Shown here piece after piece: positions 31,784 to 44,408 of a stretch of DNA of 64,000 nt. Position 1 is the stretch's first letter, and every line of letters begins with the position of its first letter. This DNA is from Rhabdophis nuchalis. Taxonomy: Eukaryota > Chordata > Lepidosauria > Squamata > Natricidae. The DNA is taken from the NCBI GenBank assembly GCA_039707465.1, contig CM077647.1:117802610-117866609 (forward strand). Direction: 5' to 3'. The notes under the pieces are model-generated. The model made no database searches and was not told the DNA's origin. It saw only the letters and a program-made list of their open reading frames with translations. The position numbers were made by a program, and so were the translations under genes.

Positions 31784-34700
31784 CTGGAAATAGAGGTTGT
31801 AAGTGGAAAGAGTAGTACAAAAGTATTAAGAATCTCATTCTGTTTCAAAGAAATATCCAATATCATTTATAGTATTTTCAGTACTTGAAGATTCGGACAT
31901 ACTGTGTTTTTGTTATTGATTTTGTGGACTTTCTGTTTAATGAACATAAAAAGAATAGTGAGCCTGTAGCTGCATCATATTGACCTTTCAACTGCATTCC
32001 CCCATGGTCCATACATGGACAACTATAGATAGGTGAAAGGATTCCCACTTTCCCCAACCTTGGGAAAGCATCTGAATATAGTCTGAGCTCTATATTGCTT
32101 ACCAACTTTTGAGTTCTGGAGCAGGAGGCCAAGGGTTGTGCCAGTTGCAAATTAATGGGAGAGCTAAATGTGTCTGGAAGGCACTGAGTTGAAAAACACT
32201 ACAATAACTATGAAGGGCTAATCTCAATCTGCAGATTCCATGATCATTGAACACAGATCCTTTTGAATTCATTTTGGGGTTTATTTTTCTTTTGATCTTA
32301 AAGAATACCTTAAATCCATATACTTTCTAGTTACAATCTCAACATCATATAATTTTCTTTATCCTTCATCAATAGCCTCATTCATATTATCATTTGATAC
32401 AGGTAGTCTTCAATTTATGACTCGAATTGAGCCCAGAATTATGATTGCAAGTCATGCTGGTTATTAAGTGGGTCATCAGGGGACCAACCTGATTTTACTT
32501 CTTTTTGTGGCAGTTAAGCAAATACAAAAAGCAAGCCCATTGCCTAAGCACCCCAAAAGCAGTGTGGGGAGAAAACTGGAAGCCAATACCAATTTTCAGC
32601 AAGAAATGTTACAAATTGAGTGAGCTAATAGCAGGATGTGGCAGGCTGCAAATGAGGACTGTTTGCCAAGTGCCCAAAATGCGGTCAAGTGACCAAGGAT
32701 ACCATACAACCTATGCGACTGGTCGTAAGTCAAGGTCTACCTATATTTTTCTATATTTCTATTTTTTCTTTATTTCTATGTTTTTGTAGTGTTAATAAAT
32801 CATAATAGCAAGGCTTTCTCATTGGAAGTTTGATAAATTAATAATTTTGATGCCTGTGATTGTTCTGATTTTTAGGAATAGAGAGGTCTGCCTTCTCTGG
32901 GTTCATAACATTAGCCAGGTGGGACAGCACAATCAGTGACAGCATTTAGAAAGTGCTCCTTGGAAGGGATTGCTTACCCTCATAAGAATTTGGATGCCTT
33001 GTCCCAAGTCTTGGAGTTTTTCGTAGACTCTGTCTGAGGTCCCAAATACAAGACTGTTTGTAAACATCCTGCTTAGAAACCGTATAGGATTTAGCCAGGA
33101 CTGAATGAGAATCTGTGAAAACCTCAGCAGTTCCGGGTCCTAGAAAAATAGATATACTTTAAAAAAAAGCAATTTAAAGACTTCCTTTTAGTTTCCTGAT
33201 TTCCTAGAGCCAAAGAAGGAGAGCAAGGTTAATAGCATTCAGTTGTCTGTCTTAAGATAAATGGCAATAGAAGTTCAACAGGCAAGAACAATTCCAGCCA
33301 AATCAAAAGCTCTTATTTTCTGATCAGTTTCTTGAGCCTGCTTTAAACCCGGTTTCTTGCTAAACAGCAGTTACACACTTTTCATTATTGCAGAGGACAC
33401 GTATGGACAGGAATAGATAAAGGTGCTTCCTAGATGGCTTTTAGATGTTTGTAGATAGAATATATCTCTTTTGCTCCAATGAAAATATGACATGTAAAAC
33501 TAATCCATAATATGATCTGATTTCTTTTTGGCTTAATGTGGAAGCTTCTCTATTTGGGAAATAATTGTTTATAAGCCACAGTGGATAAGCTTTTAGACAT
33601 TGAATTAAGCCAAATTAAGCATTCTTGCCCAGCTTAGGTATGAAATTGATTAAATGAAAGAAGCAATAAGGAAGTACTATTTGGAGAATAGCATGCCCTG
33701 GGATGGATTGGCATAATATGCCTGAGTTTATTATACAAATCATAATTTGTGTTTGCCATTAACCATGTGCTCTATGAATCCAGGCTTGTGATTTGTAAAG
33801 CATGACTTAAGTAGGTTGGTCTTTCTCAGTGTTGAGTTCAAATGCTATACAGAGGATACTTGCATTCCCAGAAAAGAACAATTTGTTTGCAGAAAATGTG
33901 TGGCCTCTAGTGTTTATCTTCATTCTGATTCACTGTTTAATGGTGGTCAACAGCTTTAAGTATGTGGTCAAGATAAAGGAAACTTCATAGGGAAACACCA
34001 GAGGAAAACAGATATTGCCAGGGCATGTTTGTGCCATGGTTAAATGCAAGAGAGTCATAGTCTACTTTTAGATCTTTGCCTGAAACTTGGCCATATATAT
34101 TTGAAATTTGCACATGTGATAAAGCATAGAGTTTCCAATGTTGTGTCCTCTAAGGAATCAGATCCTGTAATATAGAAATGAGAACCTGGCAGCCCTTCAG
34201 ATGATTGACTACGGCATCTAGTCGCCTTCACTTTCACCAGGGTGTCTGACTAGCTGCCTGACTCTCCTCCAATGTTTAGAATACACTTATTGTTCTTTGT
34301 TAACACTTCTTGGACATTTTGTGAAAGTGGGAAGTTTTCAGATACGCAACACAAGATTATATATATTTGGGGCGCCAAAATAATTATTCTACGGAATAAA
34401 ACATGAAAGGAGTTGACTTACTGTTTTTTGTTGAGTTTCCTCTTTCCTCGTGGGTGAAGGGATAGTGTCAGAATAACAACGTACAGTCTGAGAATTCTTG
34501 ATGGAGTATCGCTGCTCTTCTGGGATATAGGAACGCTCCTTTATAAGTCCCATAAAATGCCACCATTTACAAAGAAGTAGAAAAGGTGAGAATGTACAGA
34601 GTCTAGAATAACATTATCTAAAAATTTACATTAAATCAGAAGCAATGAAATACTAAAATTACTTGGGAGATAGTAAACATTTCAAAAGAGAGCCTTATCT

Positions 34701-36000
34701 AAAAATTGTTCTGGTTTGTGGCAACTCTACGTTGATATGATAATGGGAGATCTGAGAACATAAAAAACACGTGAGACGGGAAACACTTTTCCATATCATT
34801 TAAAAAATTAAAGTGCTACTTGTAACTCTTTGAATAACCCTTTTTCTATGCTTTGATATATCCTGTGACCCCAAAGAATTCCCCATGTTACTTTTAGATG
34901 AACCTCTTCTGCTCTCAAACTGCTGAACACTCTGGCTTGCTATTACCAGGAATGACGATACAACCTAAAAGTTTAGCTGATCTAAAAGATGGGCCGCTAC
35001 TTACAAATTCCTTGTAGGTATTTGTTGCGAGCTGATGGAGATGCTCTGCTCTTAACACAGCATTGGTAAACAGACTGGAGAGTGGAATTGTGGGGAAGGC
35101 TCCTCCGTCTGTCCATTGCAGAGCCAAGATAAGCAAGCCAATGGTGAGCAAAGAGGAAGGTCTACAGGTGCCTGCAGAGGAAGATGAAGGAGGTTGGCTT
35201 CTTAAATAAAGAGGACATATCAGCAAGTCCACCGCTCTAATGCACAATGAAGCATTAACTGCGAGGTTTTTTCATGACTGGAAACTTAACACTTGCAAAA
35301 GACGCACATGCACAAAGGTTCCATCTTTGCTGATGATTCAGTTGAGCATTGCACCAGTTGGGTTTCTGGGCGGCAGAAGCAAATAGGAACCCATGTAAAA
35401 CAGAAGCACTGCTATATACCACCACACAGGATGCATGATTTGAACACCCGCTCCCCTTTCTCTTCAATCTGACCATCACAATGCTTCGGAGTGTGTGTGT
35501 GTGTGATAAATAGGAGGCTTTACAAGTTGCCATTACAACAGTTTCACACATATATGCAGTTCTTGTTTTCCAGCATTTTTTTCAGATACCTGTTTGTGCC
35601 GAGTAAACCACAATTAGTGGTATTCTCTCTGTTTTTTATTTCTCCCTGGAGAGAATTGGGTCTCACTGTTGCTTCAGTTTTATCTTCACCGGTATAAAAA
35701 TTTAAAATTTCACTAAATCCCAAATTTAGTAATAACCAGGACTGCTTCCTATATTTTGCTTAATGGATATATATTGCATGGAAAATTAGGGAACAAGCTT
35801 TTTTTCGATATAAAGGCTGGACCCACTGAATGGATGTCTTATAGCTATTAAAGATTCTAGCTCTCCCATCCATTAAAAAGTAGTAACTTCCCTATTGATA
35901 TTCAGAAGCTTACCTGAAGCCATGTCGTATCAGCAAATCGCAGAGGTGTTCTTCACTTTTCTTGTTGATGCAGCCCCTTCCATTCTGAGCTGTTTTTATA
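31583..36000 (-). CDS. GH: Growth hormone (five coding exons)
   Basis: Pituitary growth hormone, a secreted four-helix-bundle cytokine that signals through the GH receptor. Minus-strand coding exons 35923-35914, 35171-35005, 34538-34422, 33139-32978 and 31783-31583 join to 218 residues plus stop, with all junctions GT-AG and in phase. The signal peptide is residues 1-28 and the mature chain starts [17 protein letters not shown], about 190 residues, the family norm. Four mature cysteines (RCYSD; then SCF, KCRR and SCV in exon 5) fit the two disulfides. [18 protein letters not shown] is almost identical to other amniotes. The last residues (FREISCVP) diverge from the GESNCTI type. The exon layout is that of all vertebrate GH genes. 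Confidence 0.97.
32400..32745. mobile_element. TA-flanked MITE (CAGGTAGTCC family), copy 4 in GH intron 4
   Basis: Left end TA-CAGGTAGTCTTCAATTTATG, right end GTCGTAAGTCAAGGTCTACC followed by TATA. It lies between GH exons 4 and 5. Confidence 0.65.
32978..33139 (-). CDS. GH: GH coding exon 4
   Basis: 162 nt, 54 codons from [19 protein letters not shown] through [18 protein letters not shown] to QILMR. It has the helix 2 Trp and the [11 protein letters not shown] block conserved in all GHs. Acceptor TTTTCTAG, donor GTAAGC. Confidence 0.97.
34422..34538 (-). CDS. GH: GH coding exon 3
   Basis: 117 nt, 39 codons, [11 protein letters not shown] at the start, [10 protein letters not shown] with the first disulfide cysteine, ending EETQQKT before a GTAAGT donor. 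Every landmark of vertebrate GH exon 3 is present. Confidence 0.97.
35005..35171 (-). CDS. GH: GH coding exon 2
   Basis: Acceptor CTCTGCAG, donor GTAAGT. It encodes the rest of the signal peptide ([13 protein letters not shown] core) and the start of helix 1: [20 protein letters not shown], then [12 protein letters not shown]. The exon is 167 nt and ends in phase 0. Confidence 0.97.
35914..35923 (-). CDS. GH: GH coding exon 1
   Basis: ATG GCT TCA G, then a GTAAGC donor; a 10-nt coding exon with a one-base overhang, exactly as in other GH genes (M-A-x-G). The ATG lies about 70 nt below the TATA box. Confidence 0.93.
35993..36000 (-). promoter_or_regulatory. GH: GH TATA box
   Basis: TATAAAAA on the minus strand, 70 nt upstream of the start codon, implying a TSS near 35965 and a short 5' UTR of about 40 nt, as in other GH genes. 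Confidence 0.75.
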
Positions 36001-36010
36001 CACAAATATA

Positions 36011-36084
36011 ATAATGCATATATGTATATACAATCATGTGTTTATTCATCTCTGGAAGCTCATCCACATGCACTGATGAATATA
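36011..36084 (-). promoter_or_regulatory. GH: Pit-1-like sites upstream of GH
   Basis: On the minus strand, just above the TATA box, three sequences fit the POU-homeodomain Pit-1 consensus (A/T)TATNCAT or its complement: TATATGCATTATT near 36011-36022, GATGAATAAA at 36041-36050 and TATATTCATC at 36075-36084. Proximal Pit-1 sites drive pituitary GH transcription in mammals and birds. Confidence 0.55.
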
Positions 36085-36099
36085 TGGAGGGGTAAGCCA

Positions 36100-36889
36100 T
36101 GTGAATGAGTAAAACAGGAGTGCTACAACCTGGATAGTATCACCCAGAGGTGTGAAGGGGAAATTGTCTCAGCTGTGGCCCTTGGGGTTTTGTGGCAACA
36201 CCATCGCAGGATTCCAATCTTGGATGGCTTATTCATAATAAACAACAACTATCACAATATATAATATGCCATAGCTGAGCAATAAAATAATCTGGCAATC
36301 TAAATCCTCCCCTTAAAAGGTGCCAATTAAAAAAAAGAAATATTTCATGTTGGAATTAAGCCCAAGAGTGCAGCTATCATATTCAATGGAAAAAAGAATT
36401 TTAGATAGCAGTGAAGATCATGTCTCCTGCTTTCAACCATGTGGTTTCAGATGCTGCGCTAGAAACAAGGTCTCGGCAGCTAATCCTCACACTCATCATG
36501 AGGCCCTTCACAAAACGGGGCTCTGTGTGTGTGTGTGTGTGGGGGGGGGTGTTTAATGGATCCTTTGAATTGAATTGTCTTCAGAAACAGATCAAAGCAA
36601 CAGTAACTGGCATGATAACCGATCAAAGTAATAGCAACTGGCATGATAATTTTTGTAGAACCCTCCCAGCAAAGACTTGCATTAGAATTTGATTCTGCCT
36701 GACTCTCCGCCAATATCTAGAATACACTTGTTGCTCTTTGTTGAACATTTCTTGGTTCTTTTCAGTCCTGGCCCAAGACATTTCATAGCTAAAGCAGATT
36801 CCAAAAGTGGAAAAAAAGAATAGATTCATCAGTTAGGCACCAGTTTCACCCTAAACTGTCTCCTTGTCATGGTACTGCCTCGAGCAGAG
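36100..36889. other. GH upstream region, no gene recognised
   Basis: AT-rich. It contains a short (GT)n-G run at 36521-36550. No exon or repeat family was recognised besides the promoter elements below 36100. Confidence 0.45.
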
Positions 36890-37025
36890 TGCTTTTAAGA
36901 AGGAGGCTTTTACGAAGTGACTGGACAGCTACTTGTCTGAAATGGTATAGGATCTCCTGCTCGATCATGGGGTTGGACTAGAAGACCTCCAAGGTCCCTT
37001 CCAACCCTATTATTCTATGTTCTAT
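36890..37025 (+). mobile_element. CR1 LINE 3' fragment
   Basis: A short plus-strand CR1 end: TACTTGTCTGAAATGGTATA, GGGGTTGGACTAGAAGACC, TCCCTTCCAACCCTATTATT and a TCTATG tail. Confidence 0.85.
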
Positions 37026-37029
37026 GCTG

Positions 37030-39360
37030 GTCTGCTTTCCTGCTGAACAAAATTTTCTCAGCTAAATGTTTTTGTTTAATTCTGTACGTGGGGAAGTATA
37101 GATTTATTGATTATATTATTAGCCCACCATTCATTCAGGAAGTCTGGCTGGAAGAAAGAGCCTGTTTTTGGAAAACCATTTTCTTACCCAACGGTCTCCC
37201 TGCCTGAATTTATGGAGATGCTCTTGGACATTCAAGCAGTGCTATGGAGCCTTAGGCTACTGGTTTGGGCTGAGAGTGACATACCAGCAAAAGGCTCCAC
37301 AGCCAAACCTTGGCATTTCCATTTCAAAGGATCACCTTTCCTTTCCTTCAACTATATGAAATGCTTAGATTGCTGGGAACATGTGGCCACTGGCCAAGCA
37401 GCCCTTTTGTGTGGCTTGCTGAGACTGGAGAACCGCACCCACTTCCCAAATCCTGCTTTAAGAATGGGTAAGAATGTTTCTCCCTAGGATGCTATGCTTT
37501 GCCTTTCTATTCTGCCTGGAACCCCAGGAATCATGGCACCATCGGACTGGTTGTAGCTAACAGATCAGACTTCTTTGAGGGGACTTAAAGGATGGCATAC
37601 AGACCTCCTTCCAAGTGGGAAAAGTAAACTTGCTTTGTGTTGATTGTAGTGGTGGTTATGAAATTGTTATTGAAAAGTGAAATGGGTGGCATATCTCTTG
37701 GCTTTCTACCTCCCCCTCACAAACCTTTAAAAGGTCTACCAATTTTGGCTTGCCACCTTGGGAAGGGATTTCAATTGGAAAAATGGTTCTTGGAAATTGC
37801 CTGACTCTGATCTAGCTAATCAAAGAGGATGCTGGGGAAAAGATAAACAGCCACCCCAGGACTGGTATTTTCATACAGATTCAGGATCGGGAACTTTACT
37901 TTTGTTCCCTCAGCACTTTGGGGTATGTTAGATGTTGTATAATTTTAGTCTTTTATTCTGCCTTCTATAAGTTTTCTAGCTCATCCCAGTTGCCTACGTG
38001 GCCTTCATCAAGAAGACACTTGAAAAGTCAGGGGTTTACACTGCCAGAGTGCCATACTCTGAGGACTTCAACAAGCACCAAGGGAAAAATTGTACTTTCA
38101 AAATGTGTGTGCAGGGGAAAGAACAGGTATGAATATATTTCTGTGCTCTGGTTTATTTTACATGAAGTGAAAAGGCCCCATTTCTTATTGTGCTGTTTTT
38201 TATACTAATTTAAATTATACTAATAATTTAATAAAACAGGTCTACAGGTTTGTTAGCTTCACACCCTGATTCTGCTCTCCTTCAGGGCTTTCAAAACCCA
38301 AATTTTCCCTCGGCACGAAGTCTTGAGATTTTGTACCCATCTGCATTGTTCTTGATTGGATGAAGTTGGCCATGATATACTTGATTAATTTTAATGTATG
38401 TTTTGCTATCATCAGATGCAAAGTATCTGGAGCATACATTAAGTTGCTATTCAGAAGATTTATTCTTCGAGCCTATACACAAGAATCTAGTCAACTAAAA
38501 TTTCAACACTGAATTGACATCAAATAAGGGTGAGTGGAATTCAAGAGGGGTTGTATTTAGACCGTTTATGGGATTACTCTAGGCTGATGTTTAGCTCCAA
38601 CCCTTAGCTCTGGCTGCGTCTTCTCTTGCAGTTATTATGTGTGATTTCCATTTGTGTGTGCTGCCCTAAATCACTTGCTGATTGGGTAGCTATATAAACT
38701 GTTTGAATGCATAAAGTGTACAACTTTAAAACATATTTTGCATAATTTAAAAAGTTGCTAATGATTGTCATTGTGGAAGAAAAGACTTGAGTTCTTATCT
38801 ATTCCTTAAAAATCCCCTTTGGATTCTAAACAATGGTAGCAACCATTTGTATAATGTTTCATTAGGCACAATTACGGCATTGATTTATCTCTCTTTATAC
38901 TTGAATAAAACTTTTAGGCATTAGTCCCAACTTTGTTTTCTTTTGAAAACCAAAACTAAAAACACTCAATGTTCAGAATATGGAGGATTTAATAATTGAG
39001 AACAAAGTTCTGTTATTTAGGTCATGATGCTGAGTATGTTAATCTTTACATAGCAAGTGTATTGTTTGCTCATCAGTCGCGGAGTTGGTAACACGCCCAC
39101 AGGGGCTTATGCAAGCCAGCCAGGGATCTTCCAATCTGTAACATAAAAAAAAAAAAGGTTTTATGTCACTCCATTAATAAACACAGATTTAGGAGGTGAG
39201 TTGTGTACCTTTTCTCAGAAACCCCTCATATGAGCATGATGATAACATCGTATAAAGGTCATCTCCTAGGAAAGCCATTGTGGGAGGGAAAGAAAGAAGT
39301 TGCATCCCATCCATCTTTGATGTCTAATAACCGAGGAGGTAGAAACATCTGGGACTGTTT
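37030..39360. other. Intergenic sequence, no supported feature
   Basis: Several short ORFs occur by chance (for example 37107-37487), but none shows homology I recognise, and codon patterns and splice contexts do not support genes. Confidence 0.4.
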
Positions 39361-39519
39361 TTTTCTTCCTTTCCCTCAGAGGTGGTTTTAGATAACGGCC
39401 ACATTTTGAACACTTTGTAAAATTCTGGTCACCTGCACCTCATGAGGTTGCATCATTGCTGGAGACTACACCAAAGACAAAATGGAACACACTTTCTTTG
39501 AAGAAATGTGTCCTAGCTT

Positions 39520-39776
39520 GGCAGCAGGGTTGAGTTGCTGCCAGTGTTGCTGCCGATTTGCTTTGCATACACTTTGCGCAGTTGACTGTAAATTGTTCTG
39601 CGCATGCAGAACAGAAAAAAGTTTACTTAAAAATATGCTGGAAACGGCAGCAGTGCCTGGGGAACTGGTATGGGGGTGTGGCCAGCCTAGGTCACTGCGG
39701 GTTCACCAATCAAGGCCAAAATGCCACTACCAGTTTCCTGAACTGGTCCGAACTGGTAGCAACCCACCTCTGCTTG
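39520..39776. mobile_element. hAT-like MITE fragment
   Basis: Ends with GAACTGGTCCGAACTGGTAG and CAACCCACCTCTG, the complement of the CAGAGGTGGGTT start of a family of snake hAT-like non-autonomous elements. The left end is unclear, and a related family member is at 42323-42688. Confidence 0.45.
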
Positions 39777-40316
39777 GCAGCCTGCAATGTATTGAACTAC
39801 GAGGCTTGCTTATTGGGATTCTGGGAGTTGTAATGAACCAGAGAGAACTGGGGTGTGGAAGGAAGTGTGGCTTAGGAAATTATCAGTGAAAGTAAAAGGC
39901 ATCTGATGGACAGCATCAAATGGGTAGGGAAAAGGCTTCAGAAGTCTTCATTAGCACTTAGCATTTGGTCAGCAAACTGCTTAGATACTGTAGTGAGTTG
40001 CATTAAGTACCAAATCAAATAAATTCATTATGATCAAAACCATTACAAAGAAGGTGGGATACAGTTATTTAAAAAGCACAAAGGGAAAATCTGAATCATA
40101 CAAAATTAGAAAGCTAAAAGATACAAAAGATAAGATTTAAAATTAGTTAGGTATAGGAAAGGGTAAAAGGTTAGTATGTGCTCTCTAATACATAAACTAG
40201 TGGCTGTTTAAGTCCATTCTATAGCACAGGTCATCAACCAATGAATTTTGAGAACCGCTACATTCAATATAATCATTGTTTCTATAGTTTTGTGATCACC
40301 TTAAAGACTAATAGAG

Positions 40317-40615
40317 CCACCAGTGTGGTTGTTAAGACACAGTATAGAAATGAGTCTGTGTGTTCTAGTCCTGCCTCAGGCACAAGGTCAACTAGGCGAC
40401 CTTGGGCCAGTCCCTCTCTTTCAGCCTTAAGAAAGAGGCAATATCAAACTTAGGCACTTAGTGTCTAAGGCAGGACTAGAACTCACAGATTCCTTATTTC
40501 TAGCCTGTGTCTTAACAACTACATGAAACTGGCAAACCACTTCTGAAATCTTGCCAAGAAAACTGTGGGAGTTGTCCAGCCAGTCTCCAGGTGTCAAAAA
40601 GTGACTCAAAGACAC
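40317..40615. repeat. Two Sauria-type SINE pieces in inverted orientation
   Basis: Plus strand 40317-40445 has GTGTGTTCTAGTCCTGCCTC and GCGACCTTGGGCCAGTCC. From 40450 an opposing copy starts (GGACTAGAACTCACAG), and the SINE tail CAAACCACTTCTGAAATCTT and CAGCCAGTCTCCAGGTGTC follows to about 40600. Confidence 0.7.
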
Positions 40616-40684
40616 CAAAGTAAATGAATAACTAAAATATAAACTAGTTAGTTTAATCTTACTTAAGCTTTTGTGAATCAGTCA

Positions 40685-41000
40685 AATTCATCAGGTACCC
40701 AAAGCCATTCAGTCTTGCCAGTGGATGTGGTAGTACCTGGAGACAGCAGAATAGAAGATAAAGAACTGAAGAAGCTAACAAAATACATAGACCTACAAAT
40801 AGAAAGATTGTGGCAAAAGCAAGCAAAGATGGTACCAATAGTAAGGGACACCTTGGGTGCAATCTCAAAACAACTGGAGCACCATATGAACACCATTTGG
40901 CATCAACAAATCTGCCATAAGGCAATTGCAAAAGGCAGCTTTGCTTGAAACAGCTTCCATCCTGCAATAATATCTGTAACAACATCCATATCTGCCTATC
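40685..41000 (+). pseudogene. Non-LTR retrotransposon ORF C-terminal fragment (R4/Dong-like)
   Basis: An open stretch of about 90 codons includes KLTKYIDLQIERLWQKQ, VPIVRDTLGAISKQL and EHHMNTIWHQQICH. This recalls the C-terminal segment (DLEIE..RMW, VPVVIGALG) of R4/Dong-like LINE proteins. The catalytic RT is absent. A minus-strand relative lies at 63535-63720. The clade assignment is tentative. Confidence 0.5.
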
Positions 41001-41029
41001 CCAGATCCTCAAAAAGGACTTGAAAGATA

Positions 41030-42100
41030 GATAAAAATAACAAATCCAGTCTGACTATCAATGGATGCATTTTTGAATGTTCAGGTGATTGAGTTTCATG
41101 TTTAATGAATAAAATAAAAACAATAAAAACAATAAATAAAATAATAATTTAAAATAACAAGAAACCAACACCTCTTCTACTGGTCACTTAATGAAAGTTG
41201 AGCCCAAACTAATGTTCATCCTGTAAAGAAAAAACTTTAAACTTTTGGAAACAACTTTTGTTGGCCAGCAAGGGAGGCTTACCCGGGCCAGGTCCATTGG
41301 TCAGGTTAGCTTGGAGTCCCATCTTGAGTGCCAAAGCGTTGGAAGAAATATCCATCTGTTCAGTTCCAAGCCGGGAGAAAGACACTGGAAATATGGAGAC
41401 TGATTAGAAATATGCTTTAATGATGAAGCAGAACCACATGGGTTTTGGAGTGGGTTTATACCTTATTTTGGGCTTTAGACTTGAGCTTCCTGTTCTTGTG
41501 CAAGAACATGTATTCTAATGACTGTTGTCAGATTCCCATGGGACCATGTAAGGGGTCATAGCTGCCTCCATCGGCAAAGTACAAATCTTAGGTGTTTGTC
41601 TGGGGTATATTTGGTTGACGTTTTGACTGCTCTGAGATGACATAATGAAGGAGCTAGTGTTCTGAAAGGATGTTGGGCAATTCCTACTATGACTTAATGG
41701 CTTTGTCCTGAAGGATAATCCCATTATCCTGGATCTGAAGGTCTTTTGTTTTGTAGATAGGCTGGTCCAGTCTTTCTTAATGGTTATAAAATATCTGCTG
41801 GGGGCTATTAAGACTGAGTCTGCTTTCTGCCTCTAAAAAAACATGTTTCTCCATTTCTTATTTTTACCTATGTATGCCTACACTGTTACAGGTGTTATGT
41901 CGGCCATGTGTGCAGCTTTATTCCTCTCTAGCATTCATCTCTATTGTTCAATGATGCATTTCCTGCCTCTAGGATTTACCTCTATCTGCTCCTGTGAAGA
42001 ACTTCCTGTTTCTGTTGGATGTATATAGTTATATTTTCGGCTTGTATAGTGTTTTGCAAAGACCCAAAAATCAGCTGGCTTGTGGGAGGCTCATGTACAT
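41030..42100. other. Intergenic sequence, nothing recognised
   Basis: An AATAAA/AAC-rich tail of the preceding element ends near 41160. The remainder shows no ORF with homology and no repeat I can name. Confidence 0.4.
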
Positions 42101-42109
42101 GCTTGGTGG

Positions 42110-42197
42110 AGCTCAGCTGAGTGACGGCTCGTGTGCTGGTAGAAAGGCCTCCACATGTGCCACCTGTTGCACATGTGCCAGAGGTTTGCCATCATAG
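42110..42197. mobile_element. Fragment of hAT MITE (TGATGGCGAACC family)
   Basis: Ends CACATGTGCCAGAGGTTTGC-CATCATA, matching the right terminus of the MITE at 9374-9710. The left portion is decayed. Confidence 0.5.
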
Positions 42198-42322
42198 TCC
42201 TATGGGGGCATAAAAGGAATCCTCTTTAATGAGGCAAAAGGCCCATCTATTCCTGTTCTTGGTTAGTGGACTGTTCAGCCAGAAGACTGAAAGAAGCTAA
42301 CTTGTACAGTATTGAACGAGAT

Positions 42323-42688
42323 CAGTGGTGGGATTCAAATAATTTAACAACCAGTTCTCTGCCCTAATGACCAACTGGGTAGGCGTGGCTCGGTGGTCAA
42401 GTGACTGGGTGGCATGGCCAACTCAACATTACTCACGTCGATGGGCGCTTCGCCTTAGCTGTTATAATGTAATAAGGGTTAACAGTACAGGCTATTTCTG
42501 TAAGCAGGACAATAAAGAATAGGCTAGAAACAACACCAGAATGTTTCCTTTCAGCCTTCCTTACAGGATTAGCCCTGTAAAGTGGGGGAAAAGAAAATGA
42601 GATTTCTTCCAACAACCGGGCCTCCAAACTGTTTATAAAGTTAACCAGTTCTCCTGAATAGGTGCAAACTGGATGAATCCCACCATTG
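42323..42688. mobile_element. hAT-like MITE (CAGTGGTGGGATTCA ends)
   Basis: 366 bp with terminal inverted repeats CAGTGGTGGGATTCA and TGAATCCCACCATTG. It contains ACCAGTTCTCTGCCCTAATG and GGTAGGCGTGGCTCGGTGG. No clear 8-bp target duplication remains. A truncated relative starts at 61753. Confidence 0.65.
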
Positions 42689-42689
42689 A

Positions 42690-43740
42690 GTAAGTACATA
42701 ATACATTCAGCCAGCTAGATCCTGGCTGTCATCCGCTGGATGGACTCATGAGCATCAAAAGAAACCTCTTGAATCAGAGAGTGGGTGCTGCCTAACCCAT
42801 TCCCTGGTTGCCAGAAATATTTCTGAAAACTCCCCAAAAGGAGATGAGGGCAAAAGGTGCATCTAACAGGATGCTCCAATTCAATGTCTGATTTTCTTCA
42901 TGAATCCAGCTACCATTTATGAAGTTGTTTCAGTAAAAGAGAGTTGTCAGATGGATTGAAAAGTTTCCATTATTTGTTTTTTTCCATAAGGTTCAGATTG
43001 GTGGTTCCTTCCTTCCTGCATAAAACTCACAGAGTGGGAATTTCCCTCCCTTCTGGCAGTTCCTATGGCCATCCCATAATGGTAGCTGTGCCTCTGCATT
43101 TTACTAGGGAGAGGTAAACCGGTCCCTGCAAGGCAACTCTTCTCCATACCTGATGCTGATCAGGGCTGCCTGCTAAAGGGTCAGCTTGACATGGAGGCAC
43201 AACTGCCCCCATAGATAGAATGTTCATTTATCAGCCCCTTCATCATCCATTCCTCCTCGTCACCAAATCAGGTTTCATGTTAACTTCTTGGTGCCAATAA
43301 AAACAGGCATTGTATCAGATGATAAACTGTATGGATTCTCCCTCTTGCTCTGTTGTCTTCACTCTTTGTTCTCACAGGACATTTCATGGACATTCATAAT
43401 TAATGTTCAACAGGGACACACCGTTCCCACAAATAAGGGAAACATTACATCATGGACATATTAGCAAAAGAATTGAAAATAGAAAACAAAGGACATCATC
43501 AAACGGTCATGGAAAGAGATCTCACATTGCTTGTTTTAAACAGCTAAGATGGGGAACTTAAAACTTTTGCCTGCATATGTTCTATTCACCAAGGCTGCTT
43601 TGTATTTTACCTTACAGCTGAGGTAGTACTGGCTTTTTAAAAAAATGAAATTGGAGATAGCCCACCACAATCTCCTTCCTCATATCTTAGAATTAGTTTA
43701 AAATTCAGTTTTTTTTTTAAAAAAAGTTAAGGGTTATTAA
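42690..43740. other. Intergenic sequence, nothing recognised
   Basis: No ORF with homology, no named repeat. The short minus-strand ORF at 43147-42947 has no recognisable domain. Confidence 0.4.
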
Positions 43741-43744
43741 TTTA

Positions 43745-44408
43745 TTGTAGAGAGTAAGAAGTGGTTGATTAGATGGGACCTGGAAGAGATCACGTTACAG
43801 AATGTGTGGAATATTGCCAAAGCAGTCATAAGAGGACTTGTTATAACTTATATTGCACAGAAAAACAAGAAAAAGAAACAAAATCAAAAAGCCTTGGAAG
43901 AAGAATATAAAGAACTTGAATTAAAGTAACAAAAAGAACCACAAAAGATAGATTTAAGAAATAGAATGGAGCTGATTAAACAAACTAAATGTTACAGGAA
44001 AGGACAATTTGGCACAACAAATAAAAAGAACAAAGCAAAACGTTTTTGAAAATGCTAACAAACCAGGAAGGTGGCTAGCTTATAGATTGAAAAAAGAAAA
44101 AAAGAAGAATTGGATAATAAATTACAGGATAAGGAAGGCACACTATATAGCCAACCTGAAGAGAAAAGAGATATAACTCATGAGTTTTATGAGAGGTTAT
44201 ACGAATCTGATAAAATAAAAGAGGAAAGAATAATACGGTACTTGGAGAAAGCCAACTTACCTAAAATTTCAGAAATGGTAAAGAATAAACTGCAGGAAAG
44301 AATATTGATAGCAGAACTAACTAACACAATTAAAAAGCAAAACACCCATAAAATTCCTGGGCTAGATGGTCTACCAGTAGAAATATATAGAGAACTAGCT
44401 ATACCAGT
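43745..44408 (+). pseudogene. L1 ORF2 fragment
   Basis: Plus-strand L1 remnant coding for the region between endonuclease and RT: EEKRDITHEFYERLYESDKI, then NLPKISEMVKNKLQERI and HKIPGLDGLPVEIYRELA (compare KTPGPDGF in active L1). The upstream part has stops. It ends abruptly at 44408, where the array-associated conserved end begins. Confidence 0.8.

Noticed and set aside
31553..31888. 111-codon plus-strand ORF over GH exon 5
   Set aside because: Antisense to a firmly identified GH exon; no independent support.
37107..37487. 126-codon plus-strand ORF
   Set aside because: No recognisable homology, no splice or promoter context, and a chance length for this composition.
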